A DNA stretch of 60,253 bases from Pelosinus sp. (lineage in GTDB: Bacteria > Bacillota > Negativicutes > Propionisporales > Propionisporaceae), in the NCBI GenBank assembly GCA_021372375.1, contig JAJFUN010000117.1, forward strand, positions 1 to 60,253, written 5' to 3'. The position numbers and the translations under genes were made by a program. Below, piece by piece: positions 42,644 through 50,777 of the stretch. The notes under the pieces were generated by a model. It had not been told where the DNA came from. It made no database searches and saw only the letters and a program-made list of their open reading frames with translations. The first letter of the stretch is position 1, and the number at the start of each line of letters is the position of its first letter.

Positions 42644-43033
42644 TGGCCTACCTCCAAAGTTTATTATATTGACTAATTCTACAAAAATGCTAAAATCCCC
42701 CCTGCCACTGAATACAATGTCAAAATTACCAATGATTCGTTTCGCATCGGGTATAACGCGAAACAGGGCAATGAGAAGCCCTCATTGCCCTGTTATCTCT
42801 AAAAACTAGATCCTCAGACCTGCCACCAGGCTTCCCACCTGTGCGGGGTAAGACGGAGTGTCAGGCTTGCGCTTTTGCGTTATTTATCACGAATTGAAAC
42901 CCAAATTACACTCGGATAAAACCCGCACCTTTACCTGACCACCGAAAGGACAATCAGTCAGGCCGCGTAATAAAGCACAGCCTGACCCCCGATAATCTCG
43001 ATACTCTTCCCCCAACTTTTTCCTTTATCTGTT
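42644..43033. other. Gene-free region: hairpin 42762-42794 and GGGGTCAGGC-type fragments
   Basis: A perfect hairpin AACAGGGCAATGAG-AAGCC-CTCATTGCCCTGTT (42762-42794) may terminate the EamA transcript. Between 42870 and 42990 are degenerate pieces of another element: GTCAGGCTTGCGCTTTTGCG, also found at 47791-47810 with one change, and CAATCAGTCAGGCC, also found near 46818. No ORF here looks coding. Confidence 0.65.
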
Positions 43034-43942
43034 TCATGCAGCTTGTGCCGTTGAATCATCAATCTTTCGAGCAGTTAAATATACACCAAGAAGAATACAT
43101 ACTCCTCCAATGCATTCACGCCAACCAATATGTTCATGTAACAATATAACAGAAAGCAACATCCCCACCAACGGAATAAAATTTAAGAAAATGGTCGCCC
43201 GGTTAGGTCCTACAACTGCGACCCCAACATTCCACCAATTGAAGGCTATGATACCGCTGCCCACAATCATATAGACCATCGATAGCCAGCCAAAATAAGA
43301 AAAGTTATGAATACCTGATTGCCCCTCAAACAAGACAGCGGCCCCCATGAAAACAGCTCCGGCAAACCCTGCCCACGCAGTAGTGGCCATCGGCGACATG
43401 TCCCTAAGTACCCTTCGCCCCAAGAGCGTATAAACAGCCCAGCCTAGTTGTCCACCGAAAAACAGTAAGTCTCCTTTATTAAAATCCAGCTGTTTTATCA
43501 CTTCCATAGAGCCATGTGCTACTAAAAAAACAACACCACTCATAGATAGCAACACCCCTATCCATTGCTTGCTATTGAGACGCTCTTTTAAAAACATACC
43601 CGCCATAAAAGCCGTTAGCGCAGGAGTTAGTGCTGATATTAGAACACAGTTTATCGCTGTAGAATACTTTAATCCTGTAAACTGCATTCCATTATTGATT
43701 CCTACACCCGTTAAGCCCATAAGAATCAAAGTTGCAATATGCTGCTTGGGTGGAAAGGCTTTCTTTTTTTTTCTAATGATCAGAATGGCAATGAGTATCA
43801 GACTAATTCCCAAAAAGCGCATCAAAACAATCATCGTAGGCGACATTTCCCCCAATACACTTTTCACAGCAATAGGATTTGCGCCCCACAAAATTGCAGT
43901 AGCCATTAAAAATAAATAAATTTTTTTCGTATTATTCTCCAT
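43034..43942 (-). CDS. EamA/DMT-family transporter
   Basis: 302 residues, ten membrane helices in two EamA repeats: ILWGANPIAVKSVLGEMSPTMIVLMRF in repeat 1 and GDLLFFGGQLGWAVYTLLGR in repeat 2, with FLNFIPLVGMLLSVILLHEHI. Such proteins export amino acids or metabolites; the substrate is unknown. AAGAGGTAAGT precedes the ATG. A ~54-base imperfect inverted repeat (43979-44032) lies just upstream. Confidence 0.9.
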   Translation of the reverse strand: MENNTKKIYLFLMATAILWGANPIAVKSVLGEMSPTMIVLMRFLGISLILIAILIIRKKKKAFPPKQHIATLILMGLTGVGINNGMQFTGLKYSTAINCVLISALTPALTAFMAGMFLKERLNSKQWIGVLLSMSGVVFLVAHGSMEVIKQLDFNKGDLLFFGGQLGWAVYTLLGRRVLRDMSPMATTAWAGFAGAVFMGAAVLFEGQSGIHNFSYFGWLSMVYMIVGSGIIAFNWWNVGVAVVGPNRATIFLNFIPLVGMLLSVILLHEHIGWRECIGGVCILLGVYLTARKIDDSTAQAA

Positions 43943-43978
43943 ACTTACCTCTTAACTAATTTGCTGCTTTGCAAAATA

Positions 43979-44032
43979 AAAGTTCTACTAATGGTAATTT
44001 TAGATAAACTAAGATTACCACTAGCAGAACAT
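43979..44032 (-). terminator. Long-stem terminator of the 44131 gene
   Basis: Two ~21-base arms (GTTCTACTAATGGTAATTTTA and GTTCTGCTAGTGGTAATCTTA as its inverted partner, three mismatches) with an 8-base loop; on the minus strand it is followed by TTTTATTTT. Confidence 0.75.
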
Positions 44033-44130
44033 TTTATCAATCAAGAGCTGTCAATAAATCCTCATACCTGACCCCCGATATGACCCGATACTTTCCATGG
44101 TTTCATAGATTTGAAATTTATCATAATTGA

Positions 44131-45171
44131 TTAATTTACAGCCACTACTGGCTCTTCATCGCTGCAGTACATTTCTTCATCGTCAAGACCGTAATCTTCA
44201 CGTCTCATTATTTCCTCGAATTCCGAAATTGTCATATCAGATAACTCATCTTCGCGTTCAAAATACTCTTCCAAATATTCGTTTTCAGAAGTAAAATTTA
44301 ACTCATCATCATCTAGTTCGTCTATAGAGGTTTTACGCTTCAATCTTTCTTCGATATCTTCAACGGAGACTACATCCTCATAGTCGATATCTTCCACATG
44401 TATTAATACATCTTCGCTGATTTTATCTTGCGAAGTTTTAGTGTTATTTGACTCACTGTCATTTTTGGTTTTATCCTTTAGTATTTTACGATCACCATTC
44501 TTACTGTTTTTGTTGATAAGAATAGCAGCACCACCTATTGCGGCTACAACAAGGACGGTACCCAAGGCTGCTCTTTTTCTTTTACGAGTTCGCAGTTGTT
44601 CAGCCATTGAGCCGATTGTTAGAAGGTCAGCTACGGTAAGATTTTTATTTAACGCATAGTTGATAGTATTCTGCAGTTTTTCATTAGTTAAATTGTCAAT
44701 ATTGAAATGTGGGTCAATGCTAGATAGCCTGAAAGGAGCGTCCATAGGAAACTTCGCAGCGATCTTATTAATGAATTGCTGGTACATAATGTAGATGCTC
44801 ATGATTTCGCCTACATCGGGCAGCGAATTGAATAAAGAAATACTGTCAAAGACATAACAATCGTCTTTTGCCCGTTTACGCAAACGGGTACCAATCAGGA
44901 TTGCAATAACGCGACAATTTAACCGAAAACGGATATGATATCCATCCTCAGCAGTATATTCGTCAAAATAATTGAGGTTATTGGCGACACGGTTGATACA
45001 AAATCTAAGGGACTCAATGGATTTTTTCACGCGTTTAAACATTGCGCTACTATCCTCTTCAATTGGTAGCATTCTATCAATTTGTTCCATCTTTACCTTT
45101 CTACTAATGCGACTTCCTGGCAACTCCATCAATGGTGCTAATCTTTTAACAAGTTTATCGATATTATTCAT
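44131..45171 (-). CDS. Large membrane-anchored protein of unknown function with acidic C-terminus
   Basis: 346 residues from ATG 45171 (GGAGGTTGTTAAA before it; ATG 45186 is unlikely). The N-terminal ~200 residues are helical and basic (RISRKVKMEQIDRML, RVKKSIESLRFCINRVANNL, LRKRAKDDCY). One membrane helix follows (GTVLVVAAIGGAAILI, ~205-220), and then a strongly acidic tail (DELDDDELNF, ENEYLEEYFEREDEL, DYGLDDEEMYCSDEEP). No family recognised. It is divergent from a small HTH gene (45533). The acidic tail could bind metal or basic protein, but this is only a surface reading. Confidence 0.6.
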   Translation of the reverse strand: MNNIDKLVKRLAPLMELPGSRISRKVKMEQIDRMLPIEEDSSAMFKRVKKSIESLRFCINRVANNLNYFDEYTAEDGYHIRFRLNCRVIAILIGTRLRKRAKDDCYVFDSISLFNSLPDVGEIMSIYIMYQQFINKIAAKFPMDAPFRLSSIDPHFNIDNLTNEKLQNTINYALNKNLTVADLLTIGSMAEQLRTRKRKRAALGTVLVVAAIGGAAILINKNSKNGDRKILKDKTKNDSESNNTKTSQDKISEDVLIHVEDIDYEDVVSVEDIEERLKRKTSIDELDDDELNFTSENEYLEEYFEREDELSDMTISEFEEIMRREDYGLDDEEMYCSDEEPVVAVN

Positions 45172-45532
45172 TTTAACAACCTCCAATTTCCACTACGATT
45201 TGTCTTGGTTGCGCCTGTTGTCAAGCTACAGGAATTAAAATTTAAGTAATTTCATTTACTTTTAGTTCTTCTCGGAGTATTCGACTAGTACTCTGGCTTA
45301 GGCTTTTTTATTACCCCCGCTTTGGGGAACTTGGTAATACGCACGACAATAGCTTTCTTTTTATTTATAACAAAAAACTTCATTAGAATACAGTGCTGGC
45401 AGCACAGCACTTATTTTTTCATTCCCGATTAAATCAATCAGGCTATAGTATTCTGCTGGACAAAAATTCTGCAAAGTATTGCATTATAAACACTACAATA
45501 TTACAATGTAGAAAAATGTTGGAGGTCACAAA
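45172..45532. promoter_or_regulatory. Divergent region before the unknown protein and HTH genes
   Basis: 360 bases without a gene; carries both promoters. Notable: CCCCGCTTTGGGG (45316-45328), a small palindrome, and GGAGGTCACAA directly before the plus-strand gene. No known RNA motif recognised. Confidence 0.4.
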
Positions 45533-46012
45533 ATGGATTCATACATCAGAAACATTTTTAATGGCGACATGATAAAAACCGGTCCATTAAAAGAAAGCCT
45601 TAAAGAAACAAAAGATATAAATAGCTTTTTAAAAGAAAACACAACCTCTATTACTGATCCCACGTTAAGCGAACATTTAAATAGATTACTATCTCAAAAG
45701 GGGCTGAAACGCAAAGTTGTAATCGAATCCGCCCATCTTGATATAAACTATGCAAGCCAGTTTTTCAATAAGCAAAAATCCAACCCGAGCAGAGAGCATG
45801 TATTGTCTTTAGCATTTGGTTTCGGTCTGAATAATGAGGAAGCGGATAGACTGCTTAAAATTGCCGGAGTAGGCGCACTATATTCCAAAAATAAGCGTGA
45901 TGCCGTTATTATCTACGCCCTTGAAAACGGGATGTCTATTGATCAAACAGATGATATTTTGATAGATCATAACCTTGAACCCTTAGATAAGGATATTAAC
46001 AATAAAAGATAG
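45533..46012 (+). CDS. Lambda-repressor-like HTH protein, unknown role
   Basis: 159 residues. From about residue 45: SEHLNRLLSQKGLKRKVVIESAHLDINYASQFFNKQKSNPSREHVLSLAFGFGLNNEEADRLLKIAG, which has the XRE fold spacing with the recognition helix YASQFFNKQKSNPSR. The final ~40 residues (DAVIIYALENGMSIDQTDDILIDHNLEPL) form a helical tail. Proteins of this form occur in Firmicutes beside kinases or phage-like genes without a proven function. GGAGGTCACAA precedes the ATG. Divergent from the 44131 gene, so it may regulate it. Confidence 0.7.
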   Translation: MDSYIRNIFNGDMIKTGPLKESLKETKDINSFLKENTTSITDPTLSEHLNRLLSQKGLKRKVVIESAHLDINYASQFFNKQKSNPSREHVLSLAFGFGLNNEEADRLLKIAGVGALYSKNKRDAVIIYALENGMSIDQTDDILIDHNLEPLDKDINNKR

Positions 46013-46472
46013 AATGTATTAGTAATGTACGTTTCTAGTATAATTAGTATTCTGACCCGAAAGATGAAAAGAGAAAGGGAATCGTGGGGACGGTTCTCAT
46101 CCTCCTTTGATTTTTCACAAAGTATATGATATAGGATATGACAGAGGAACGGGACTGTTTTGACACCTTTTTCTTGACAATTTCGTACCACCCCTCTGAC
46201 TCTCCTCTTGCTTTTTAAGCGGTGAGATATAGTGCCATCACCAAATTAACAGCCTGTCTTTATTTTTCGAGGTAAATATGTAACTCCTGCCAAATGAACG
46301 TATCAATTCCAATAACGCACAGCCTAACCTTGCTCTCACTGTTCCCTAAGGGAACAGTGAGAGCCGAATATTCCGAGAATATTCCGGGGTCAGGCCTTAA
46401 TTATTGAGTTATTTGATGTAAACAACTCAATAACTAAGGCCTGACCCCGGAGTTTCCCCCGAATTCCGCTGA
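46013..46472. repeat. Gene-free, repeat-dense stretch including two long palindromes
   Basis: No gene. It includes a degenerate GGGGACGGTTCTC element (46083-46200), a perfect hairpin GCTCTCACTGTTCCC-TAA and complement (46332-46364), and a 67-base palindrome (46384-46450) with arms CCGGGGTCAGGCCTTA... paired to ...TAAGGCCTGACCCCGG. The last is the fullest copy of the GGGGTCAGGC family; fragments occur at 42960-42990, 44070-44080 and 46818-46870. Confidence 0.85.
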
Positions 46473-46738
46473 TATCACCAGTATTTTCGCTATTTTCGTC
46501 CTGCCTTTGCTTTATTTAACATTGTTATTTTATATTTATTATTTAGCTGGGTCGGGTTTAAGGGAATTGGCATCTTTTTTGCTATTCTTATTGCCAGCAA
46601 AGAATTGTTTCAATTTGTTTTTTTATTGCGGCTGGAAAAGCGAATTTTTCGATCAATTGAACAGCTTAAGCTAGGCGTTGATGAAATCGCGAAGGGCAAC
46701 TATAATGTAAAAATAGACTGTGCTAGGCCAAACGTAAG
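46473..46738 (+). pseudogene. Remnant of a membrane histidine kinase (helix plus HAMP start)
   Basis: The plus strand reads, without start or ribosome site, a hydrophobic stretch (ALFNIVILYLLFSWVGFKG, then IGIFFAILIASKELFQFVFLL) and then a HAMP beginning (RLEKRIFRSIEQLKLGVDEI, AKGNYNVKID). The reading ends at CARPNV where the palindromic element 46733-46803 starts. It is the N-terminal membrane part of a sensor kinase or receptor, cut by the element. Confidence 0.65.
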
Positions 46739-46803
46739 ACAAGGGGGACGTTCCTTTATTGACAACTTTTTAGTGCCAAAAAAGGAACGTCCCCCCATCT
46801 GTC
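46733..46803. repeat. Palindromic element GGGGACGTTC, copy 1
   Basis: GTAAGACAAGGGGGACGTTC, CTTTATTGACAACTTTTTAG, TGCCAAAAAAGGAACGTCCC and CCCATCTGTC. A near-perfect hairpin (GGACGTTCCTTT / AAAGGAACGTCC). Copy 2 (47819-47888) is identical for about 60 bases. Confidence 0.9.
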
Positions 46804-46883
46804 TTCCTGAAAAATAATCAGTCAGGCCACGTTATTACGTTAATAACGCAATACCGCAAGCCTGACACCAACGCTGGTACTAT

Positions 46884-47588
46884 TTATATTGTGCCGCCTA
46901 ATGATAGTATATGGTTTTTTGCACTTTCGACTGCTGCTTTATTCTCAGGTAAATTAGAAATAATCAAACGATATGTTTCAATTGCCTCCTGATATAAATG
47001 CTGCTTTTCATAGGCCAAACCTTTATTTATGTAAGATTGTATATCTTTAGGATCTAATTCAAATGCTTTATTAAAGTCACTAATAGCTTCATTAAACTGC
47101 TTTTTTAAATAGTAAGTCCAACCACGGTTAGCATATGCATGAGCATTTTTAGGATCAAGCTCTATAACTTTATTAAAGTCATTGATTGCCGCCTCTAATT
47201 GCGATTTTTTACCGTAATTTAAAGCACGCCTATTATAGGCATAAACATAATTGGGATTAATTTCAATAGCTTTATCGAAATCAGTAACTGCTGCATCTAT
47301 ATCCCCTTTTTTCTCAAAAGTATAACCTAGCCAAGCATAAGCAAAGGCATATTTCGGATTTATCTCAATAGCTTTGGTGAAGTCCGCAAGTGCCAAATCA
47401 TGTTTTCCCGTTTTTGAATAAATCTCTCCGCGCCTTTCATAGGCTATGGCATCTTTAGGATTATCTTCAATTGCTTTAGTCCATTCGCTTATCATTTGAT
47501 CATTCGAGTTAATTTTAGATTCTCCCCATGCAATGTTTGAAGCTAAAAGACAAATAGATAAAGTAATTAAAATCATAATCTTTTTCAT
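46884..47588 (-). CDS. Secreted TPR-repeat protein
   Basis: 234 residues. Signal peptide (KIMILITLSICLLASNIAWG|ESK), then about five tetratricopeptide repeats of 34 residues from residue ~38 (KDAIAYERRGEIYSKTGKHDLALADFTKAIEINPK and successive copies ending EINPN, ELDPK, ELDPK). The repeats are close to consensus and form a protein-binding superhelix, probably in the periplasm or on the outer-membrane face. The partner is unknown. GGGGGAATATAAA precedes the ATG. Monocistronic between repeats. Confidence 0.85.
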   Translation of the reverse strand: MKKIMILITLSICLLASNIAWGESKINSNDQMISEWTKAIEDNPKDAIAYERRGEIYSKTGKHDLALADFTKAIEINPKYAFAYAWLGYTFEKKGDIDAAVTDFDKAIEINPNYVYAYNRRALNYGKKSQLEAAINDFNKVIELDPKNAHAYANRGWTYYLKKQFNEAISDFNKAFELDPKDIQSYINKGLAYEKQHLYQEAIETYRLIISNLPENKAAVESAKNHILSLGGTI

Positions 47589-48007
47589 TTTATATTCCCC
47601 CTTGTATGATTAAGTTAGGGCTTAGGCCAAAACCATAGCCCGAATGTTACTTGAAAATTATCTATAAATGTTCGAATAGTTCATCGACAAAATATCCTTC
47701 ATTACGCCAATATAATCATTCTCGTCAGAGAGATAAACGAGCATCCCCCCTGGGAAGCTCGTTCGAGCTTATACCCGGGCAGAAGCTGAGGGTCAAGCTT
47801 GCGCTTTTGCGTTATTTAAGTAAGACAAGGGGGACGTTCCTTTATTGACAACTTTTTAGTGCCAAAAAAGGAACGTCCCCATCTGTCCACCATAGTGAAA
47901 ATTCCCTGAAAGGACTAAGAACTCCTGCCGCGGAAAATTCCGGTGTCAGGCCTCCCGTGACACCTTTTACGTGACAAACTAGTACAGTCCCTCTGTCATC
48001 TTGTATT
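47589..48007. repeat. Gene-free repeat-rich region, with GGGGACGTTC copy 2 at 47819-47888
   Basis: 47589-47650 is the TPR promoter region. GTCAAGCTTGCGCTTTTGCG (47791-47810) is a fragment shared with 42870. 47819-47888 is a second copy of the GGGGACGTTC palindrome, identical to 46733-46803 over about 60 bases. GGTGTCA/TGACACC pieces follow at 47950-47985. The ORF readings across this stretch are repeat-derived. Confidence 0.8.
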
Positions 48008-48154
48008 TTACGAACTACAAGAGGAAGAATTTTCCTCTCCAACAATAATAGATAACTGACCACATGCCGCTCCATTTTCTACTTCTGCTTTAGTTGCAAA
48101 AGCAATGCCATAATCATAACCATTTTCTTTTAACTGTCTAATAATATCTTCCAT
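48008..48154 (-). CDS. Detached C-terminal segment of an RlmN/Cfr-like radical SAM enzyme (AACGQL)
   Basis: 48 residues: MEDIIRQLKENGYDYGIAF, ATKAEVENGAACGQLSIIVG, EENSSSCSS. AACGQL is the C-terminal signature of RlmN/Cfr methyl synthases, whose cysteine forms the covalent rRNA adduct, and LKENG...E.GAACGQL matches the family's C-terminal spacing. The ORF overlaps the end of the radical SAM gene by 17 bases in the +1 frame. Its ATG follows GGGAGGAGGTG, a near-ideal ribosome site that is at the same time read as GGGV in the upstream gene. It may be a true second subunit, the product of +1 frameshifting, or the tail of a gene broken by one indel. Confidence 0.65.
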   Translation of the reverse strand: MEDIIRQLKENGYDYGIAFATKAEVENGAACGQLSIIVGEENSSSCSS

Positions 48155-48893
48155 TGACTACACCTCCTCCCATTGTGTTATTTATGTTAGGATTAATAGG
48201 TGATAACTTAATAAAGAAATATTGTGGATCAAACAATTCTTTTAATTTCTCTATATTAAAGTCAGCATAATCAACTAAAGTAAGATTTACTGTGGTTTTT
48301 AAATTAGATTTAGTTCTTATTTGTCCTAATTCTTTAATTGTCATTTTATTACTAAATGGTATTAGATTATTCCTTCTCTCCTCATTAAGAGAATGTAATG
48401 ATATTTGCAAAGTAATATTCTCTTTTATCCAACTAAAATCACTATCCTTGATACCTATGGTAGAAACATAATGATGAACCTCGGGGTAATAGTAATTGAT
48501 TAATTCGATAGATTTTCGAACATTTTTGATATTTAAGAAAGGTTCACCCATTCTAGTATAGTTAACTTTGTGTTCTTTTGCCTCGCTAAATTTATATTGC
48601 GGATTACAATCTAATACAAATGATATTTGGCCAATAATTTCATCTTCAGTTAGATTTCTAAACTGATTCATAATACCCGTAGCACAAAACTTGCATCCAA
48701 CAGGACAGCCTGACATTACAGATACACCAATCATCCATCTTTCAGTTCGATCTCCATATCCTTCAATATTATAATTACAGTACTTAGTACACTCAGGTAA
48801 AAATGTATCTGTCGTTTCTATTAAATACCCATCATTTGTTTTAAGAGCATATACAGAACCATTACTGAAATTCTTTTGTCTAATTTTTTCCAT
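48138..48893 (-). CDS. RlmN/Cfr-like radical SAM protein lacking its C-terminal cysteine
   Basis: 251 residues from ATG 48893 (TTGGAGGAGAAG before it). The cluster motif CPVGCKFCATG (CxxxCxxC, about residue 65) and the RMGEPFLN SAM loop (RlmN has MGMGEPLLN) are intact, as is LQISLHSLNEERRNNLIPFSN. The ~90-residue N-terminal domain of RlmN is reduced, so it is a divergent family member. In this frame the protein ends NTMGGGVVNGRYY before the essential C-terminal cysteine, which lies in the overlapping ORF 48008-48154. Family members methylate adenosine of 23S rRNA or tRNA; the substrate here is unknown. Confidence 0.75.
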   Translation of the reverse strand: MEKIRQKNFSNGSVYALKTNDGYLIETTDTFLPECTKYCNYNIEGYGDRTERWMIGVSVMSGCPVGCKFCATGIMNQFRNLTEDEIIGQISFVLDCNPQYKFSEAKEHKVNYTRMGEPFLNIKNVRKSIELINYYYPEVHHYVSTIGIKDSDFSWIKENITLQISLHSLNEERRNNLIPFSNKMTIKELGQIRTKSNLKTTVNLTLVDYADFNIEKLKELFDPQYFFIKLSPINPNINNTMGGGVVNGRYY

Positions 48894-49403
48894 CTTCTCC
48901 TCCAATACTACACATTGATCAAACATTGGTAGGGTAGCACTTGCCGCGAATTGAATTTATTTATTAGCCTTATGAAAAGTATTAGTGTCAATTTCTCTTA
49001 CCACCTCTCAAATCTATGACGTCATATTCTTGCAAAAGCTCTTCTTACAACCCCTGTATTCTTAAAATTTGTATCCTTCATTACTATCGCCTCAATAATG
49101 TTATTAACGTTTTGATATTATCAATCAGTTAATAACATTATATGATTTATCCCTTTTATTGTCAATCAATTCTAAAATATAATATTTCATTTCATGGTGG
49201 TGAAGCTTTTAACTTCATAAAATACAAGGCCGCTACAGCACCGTTTATCACAAAACAAAAGAACTCCTACCAAATTCATAAAAAATTTGGCAAGAGTTCT
49301 CTCGCCGTTATAGATAATTCGGCTCTCCCCGGCTAATCTTAAACACGCAAAAAAAGTTACTGCCAAATCAACTTTAGCAGTAACTTTTCTATATCCTAAC
49401 TTC
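48894..49403. promoter_or_regulatory. Gene-free region: operator-like palindrome, hairpin, hemL terminator
   Basis: A perfect 14-base inverted repeat (ATAATGTTATTAAC / GTTAATAACATTAT, 49095-49141) with an inner TGAT/ATCA lies about 200 bases before the radical SAM gene. An imperfect hairpin AAGAACTCCTACCAAAT... (49256-49300) resembles the lctP terminator. A hemL terminator lies at 49349-49388. Confidence 0.6.
49349..49388 (-). terminator. Terminator of the hem operon (after hemL)
   Basis: GTTACTGC...GCAGTAAC with a 13-base loop, followed by TTTTTTTGCG on the minus strand. Confidence 0.9.
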
Positions 49404-50714
49404 CTACTTCCCACAAACCTCCACAACCTTCTGGAACGCCTTCGCACTTGCTTTAATAGTTATGGCAATATCGGCATCGCTATGCGCGGCTGACATAAAG
49501 CCTGTTTCAAACTGCGATGGAGCCAGGTAAATACCTTGTTCCAGCATCGAGTGAAAGTAAACATTAAAGGCTTTAACATTGGACTTGCAGGCTGACTGGT
49601 AGTCATACACCGGCTCATTGCTAAAGAACATACTGAACATGGAGCCGATGCGGTGGAATTGGAGATTTAGACCCACCCTTTCGGCTTGCGTCCGCAGACC
49701 TTCGGTGAGAGCAATCGTATTGTCATTCAGTTTAACGAAGAAATTATTAGAACTTCCCAGCAGTTTCATGGTAGCAATACCCGCGGCCATGGCCAAGGGA
49801 TTGCCGCTGAGGGTGCCTGCTTGGTACATAGGGCCTGCCGGGGAAACCTGCTCCATAATATCACGGCGGCCGCCGTAGGCTGCAACCGGCAGACCGCCGC
49901 CGATTACTTTACCAAGGCAAGTCAGGTCTGGTTTAATGCCATATACGGCCTGCGATCCACCGTAGGCTGAGCGGAAACCTGACATGACTTCATCAAAAAT
50001 GAGCAGTGCGCCGTGTTTCTGGCACACGGCCTGTACTTGCTGCAGATAGCCTTCTTTCGGCAGAATGAGTCCCATATTGCCAGGGGTTGGCTCAATAATG
50101 ACTGCGGCGATTTCCTCGCCTGACGCCTTGAAAGCGGCTTCAAGTTCTTCGATATTGTTATACGGTACAGTAATGGTATTTTGCGCCACGCTCTGTGGTA
50201 CGCCCGGGCTGTCAGGAACGCCAAAAGTTGTTGCGCCGGAACCGGCTTTTACCAGGAGGCTGTCATGATGGCCATGATAGCAGCCTTCAAATTTGACGAT
50301 TTTGTCGCGACCGGTAAAGGCTCTGGCCAGACGAAGCGCGCTCATGGTGGCTTCAGTGCCGGAATTGACCATGCGAAGCATTTCAATGGATGGTAATACT
50401 TTCATAACCATTTTGGCAAGCTCGGTTTCCTGGATTGTCGGCGCACCATAGCTTGTGCCGCGCTGCGCGGCTTCACACAAGGCGGTTACTATCGCCGGAT
50501 GAGCATGGCCCAAAATCATGGGTCCGTAGGAACCGACATAATCGATATAGGCGTTGCCGTCAATATCATAGATCTTGCTGCCAGTCGCCTTTTCGATAAA
50601 GGGCGGCGTGCCGCCGACTGAGCGGAACGAACGCACAGGGCTGTTGACCCCGCCGGGAATATATTGTTTTGCTTCAGCAAAAGCTGATTGTGAACGGTCT
50701 AAACTAAATGCCAT
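49404..50714 (-). CDS. hemL: Glutamate-1-semialdehyde 2,1-aminomutase
   Basis: 436 residues from ATG 50714 (AAGGAGGGATTCAT before it; the upstream ATG at 50813 is not supported). PLP-dependent class III aminotransferase: PGGVNSPVRSF, DYVGSYGPMILGHAHP, GTEATMSALRLARAFTGRDKIVKFEGCYHGHHD, LIFDEVMSGFR, and the PLP lysine in PDLTCLGKVIGGGLPVAAYGG. It converts glutamate-1-semialdehyde to 5-aminolevulinate, the third step of the C5 pathway started by HemA here. Last gene of the hem cluster. Confidence 0.97.
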   Translation of the reverse strand: MAFSLDRSQSAFAEAKQYIPGGVNSPVRSFRSVGGTPPFIEKATGSKIYDIDGNAYIDYVGSYGPMILGHAHPAIVTALCEAAQRGTSYGAPTIQETELAKMVMKVLPSIEMLRMVNSGTEATMSALRLARAFTGRDKIVKFEGCYHGHHDSLLVKAGSGATTFGVPDSPGVPQSVAQNTITVPYNNIEELEAAFKASGEEIAAVIIEPTPGNMGLILPKEGYLQQVQAVCQKHGALLIFDEVMSGFRSAYGGSQAVYGIKPDLTCLGKVIGGGLPVAAYGGRRDIMEQVSPAGPMYQAGTLSGNPLAMAAGIATMKLLGSSNNFFVKLNDNTIALTEGLRTQAERVGLNLQFHRIGSMFSMFFSNEPVYDYQSACKSNVKAFNVYFHSMLEQGIYLAPSQFETGFMSAAHSDADIAITIKASAKAFQKVVEVCGK

Positions 50715-50777
50715 ATGAATCCCTCCTTGGGTTACACGATTATTATCTGAATATATTGATAGCTTAAAATAGGCGAT

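Noticed and set aside
46013-47888. CRISPR array or integron attC sites in the repeat-rich zone
   Set aside because: Copies are irregularly spaced, palindromic and in differing lengths, with no unique spacers and no cas or integrase gene.
47842-48075. 77-residue ORF on the minus strand (MERHVVSYLLLLERKIL...)
   Set aside because: It runs through the GGGGACGTTC repeat and reads the wrong frame of the AACGQL segment (48008-48154); the start of its sequence is a shadow of that ORF.
48008-48154. RiPP precursor peptide next to a radical SAM maturase
   Set aside because: First suspected because of the short Cys-containing ORF after a radical SAM gene, but AACGQL with the right spacing matches the RlmN/Cfr C-terminus better.
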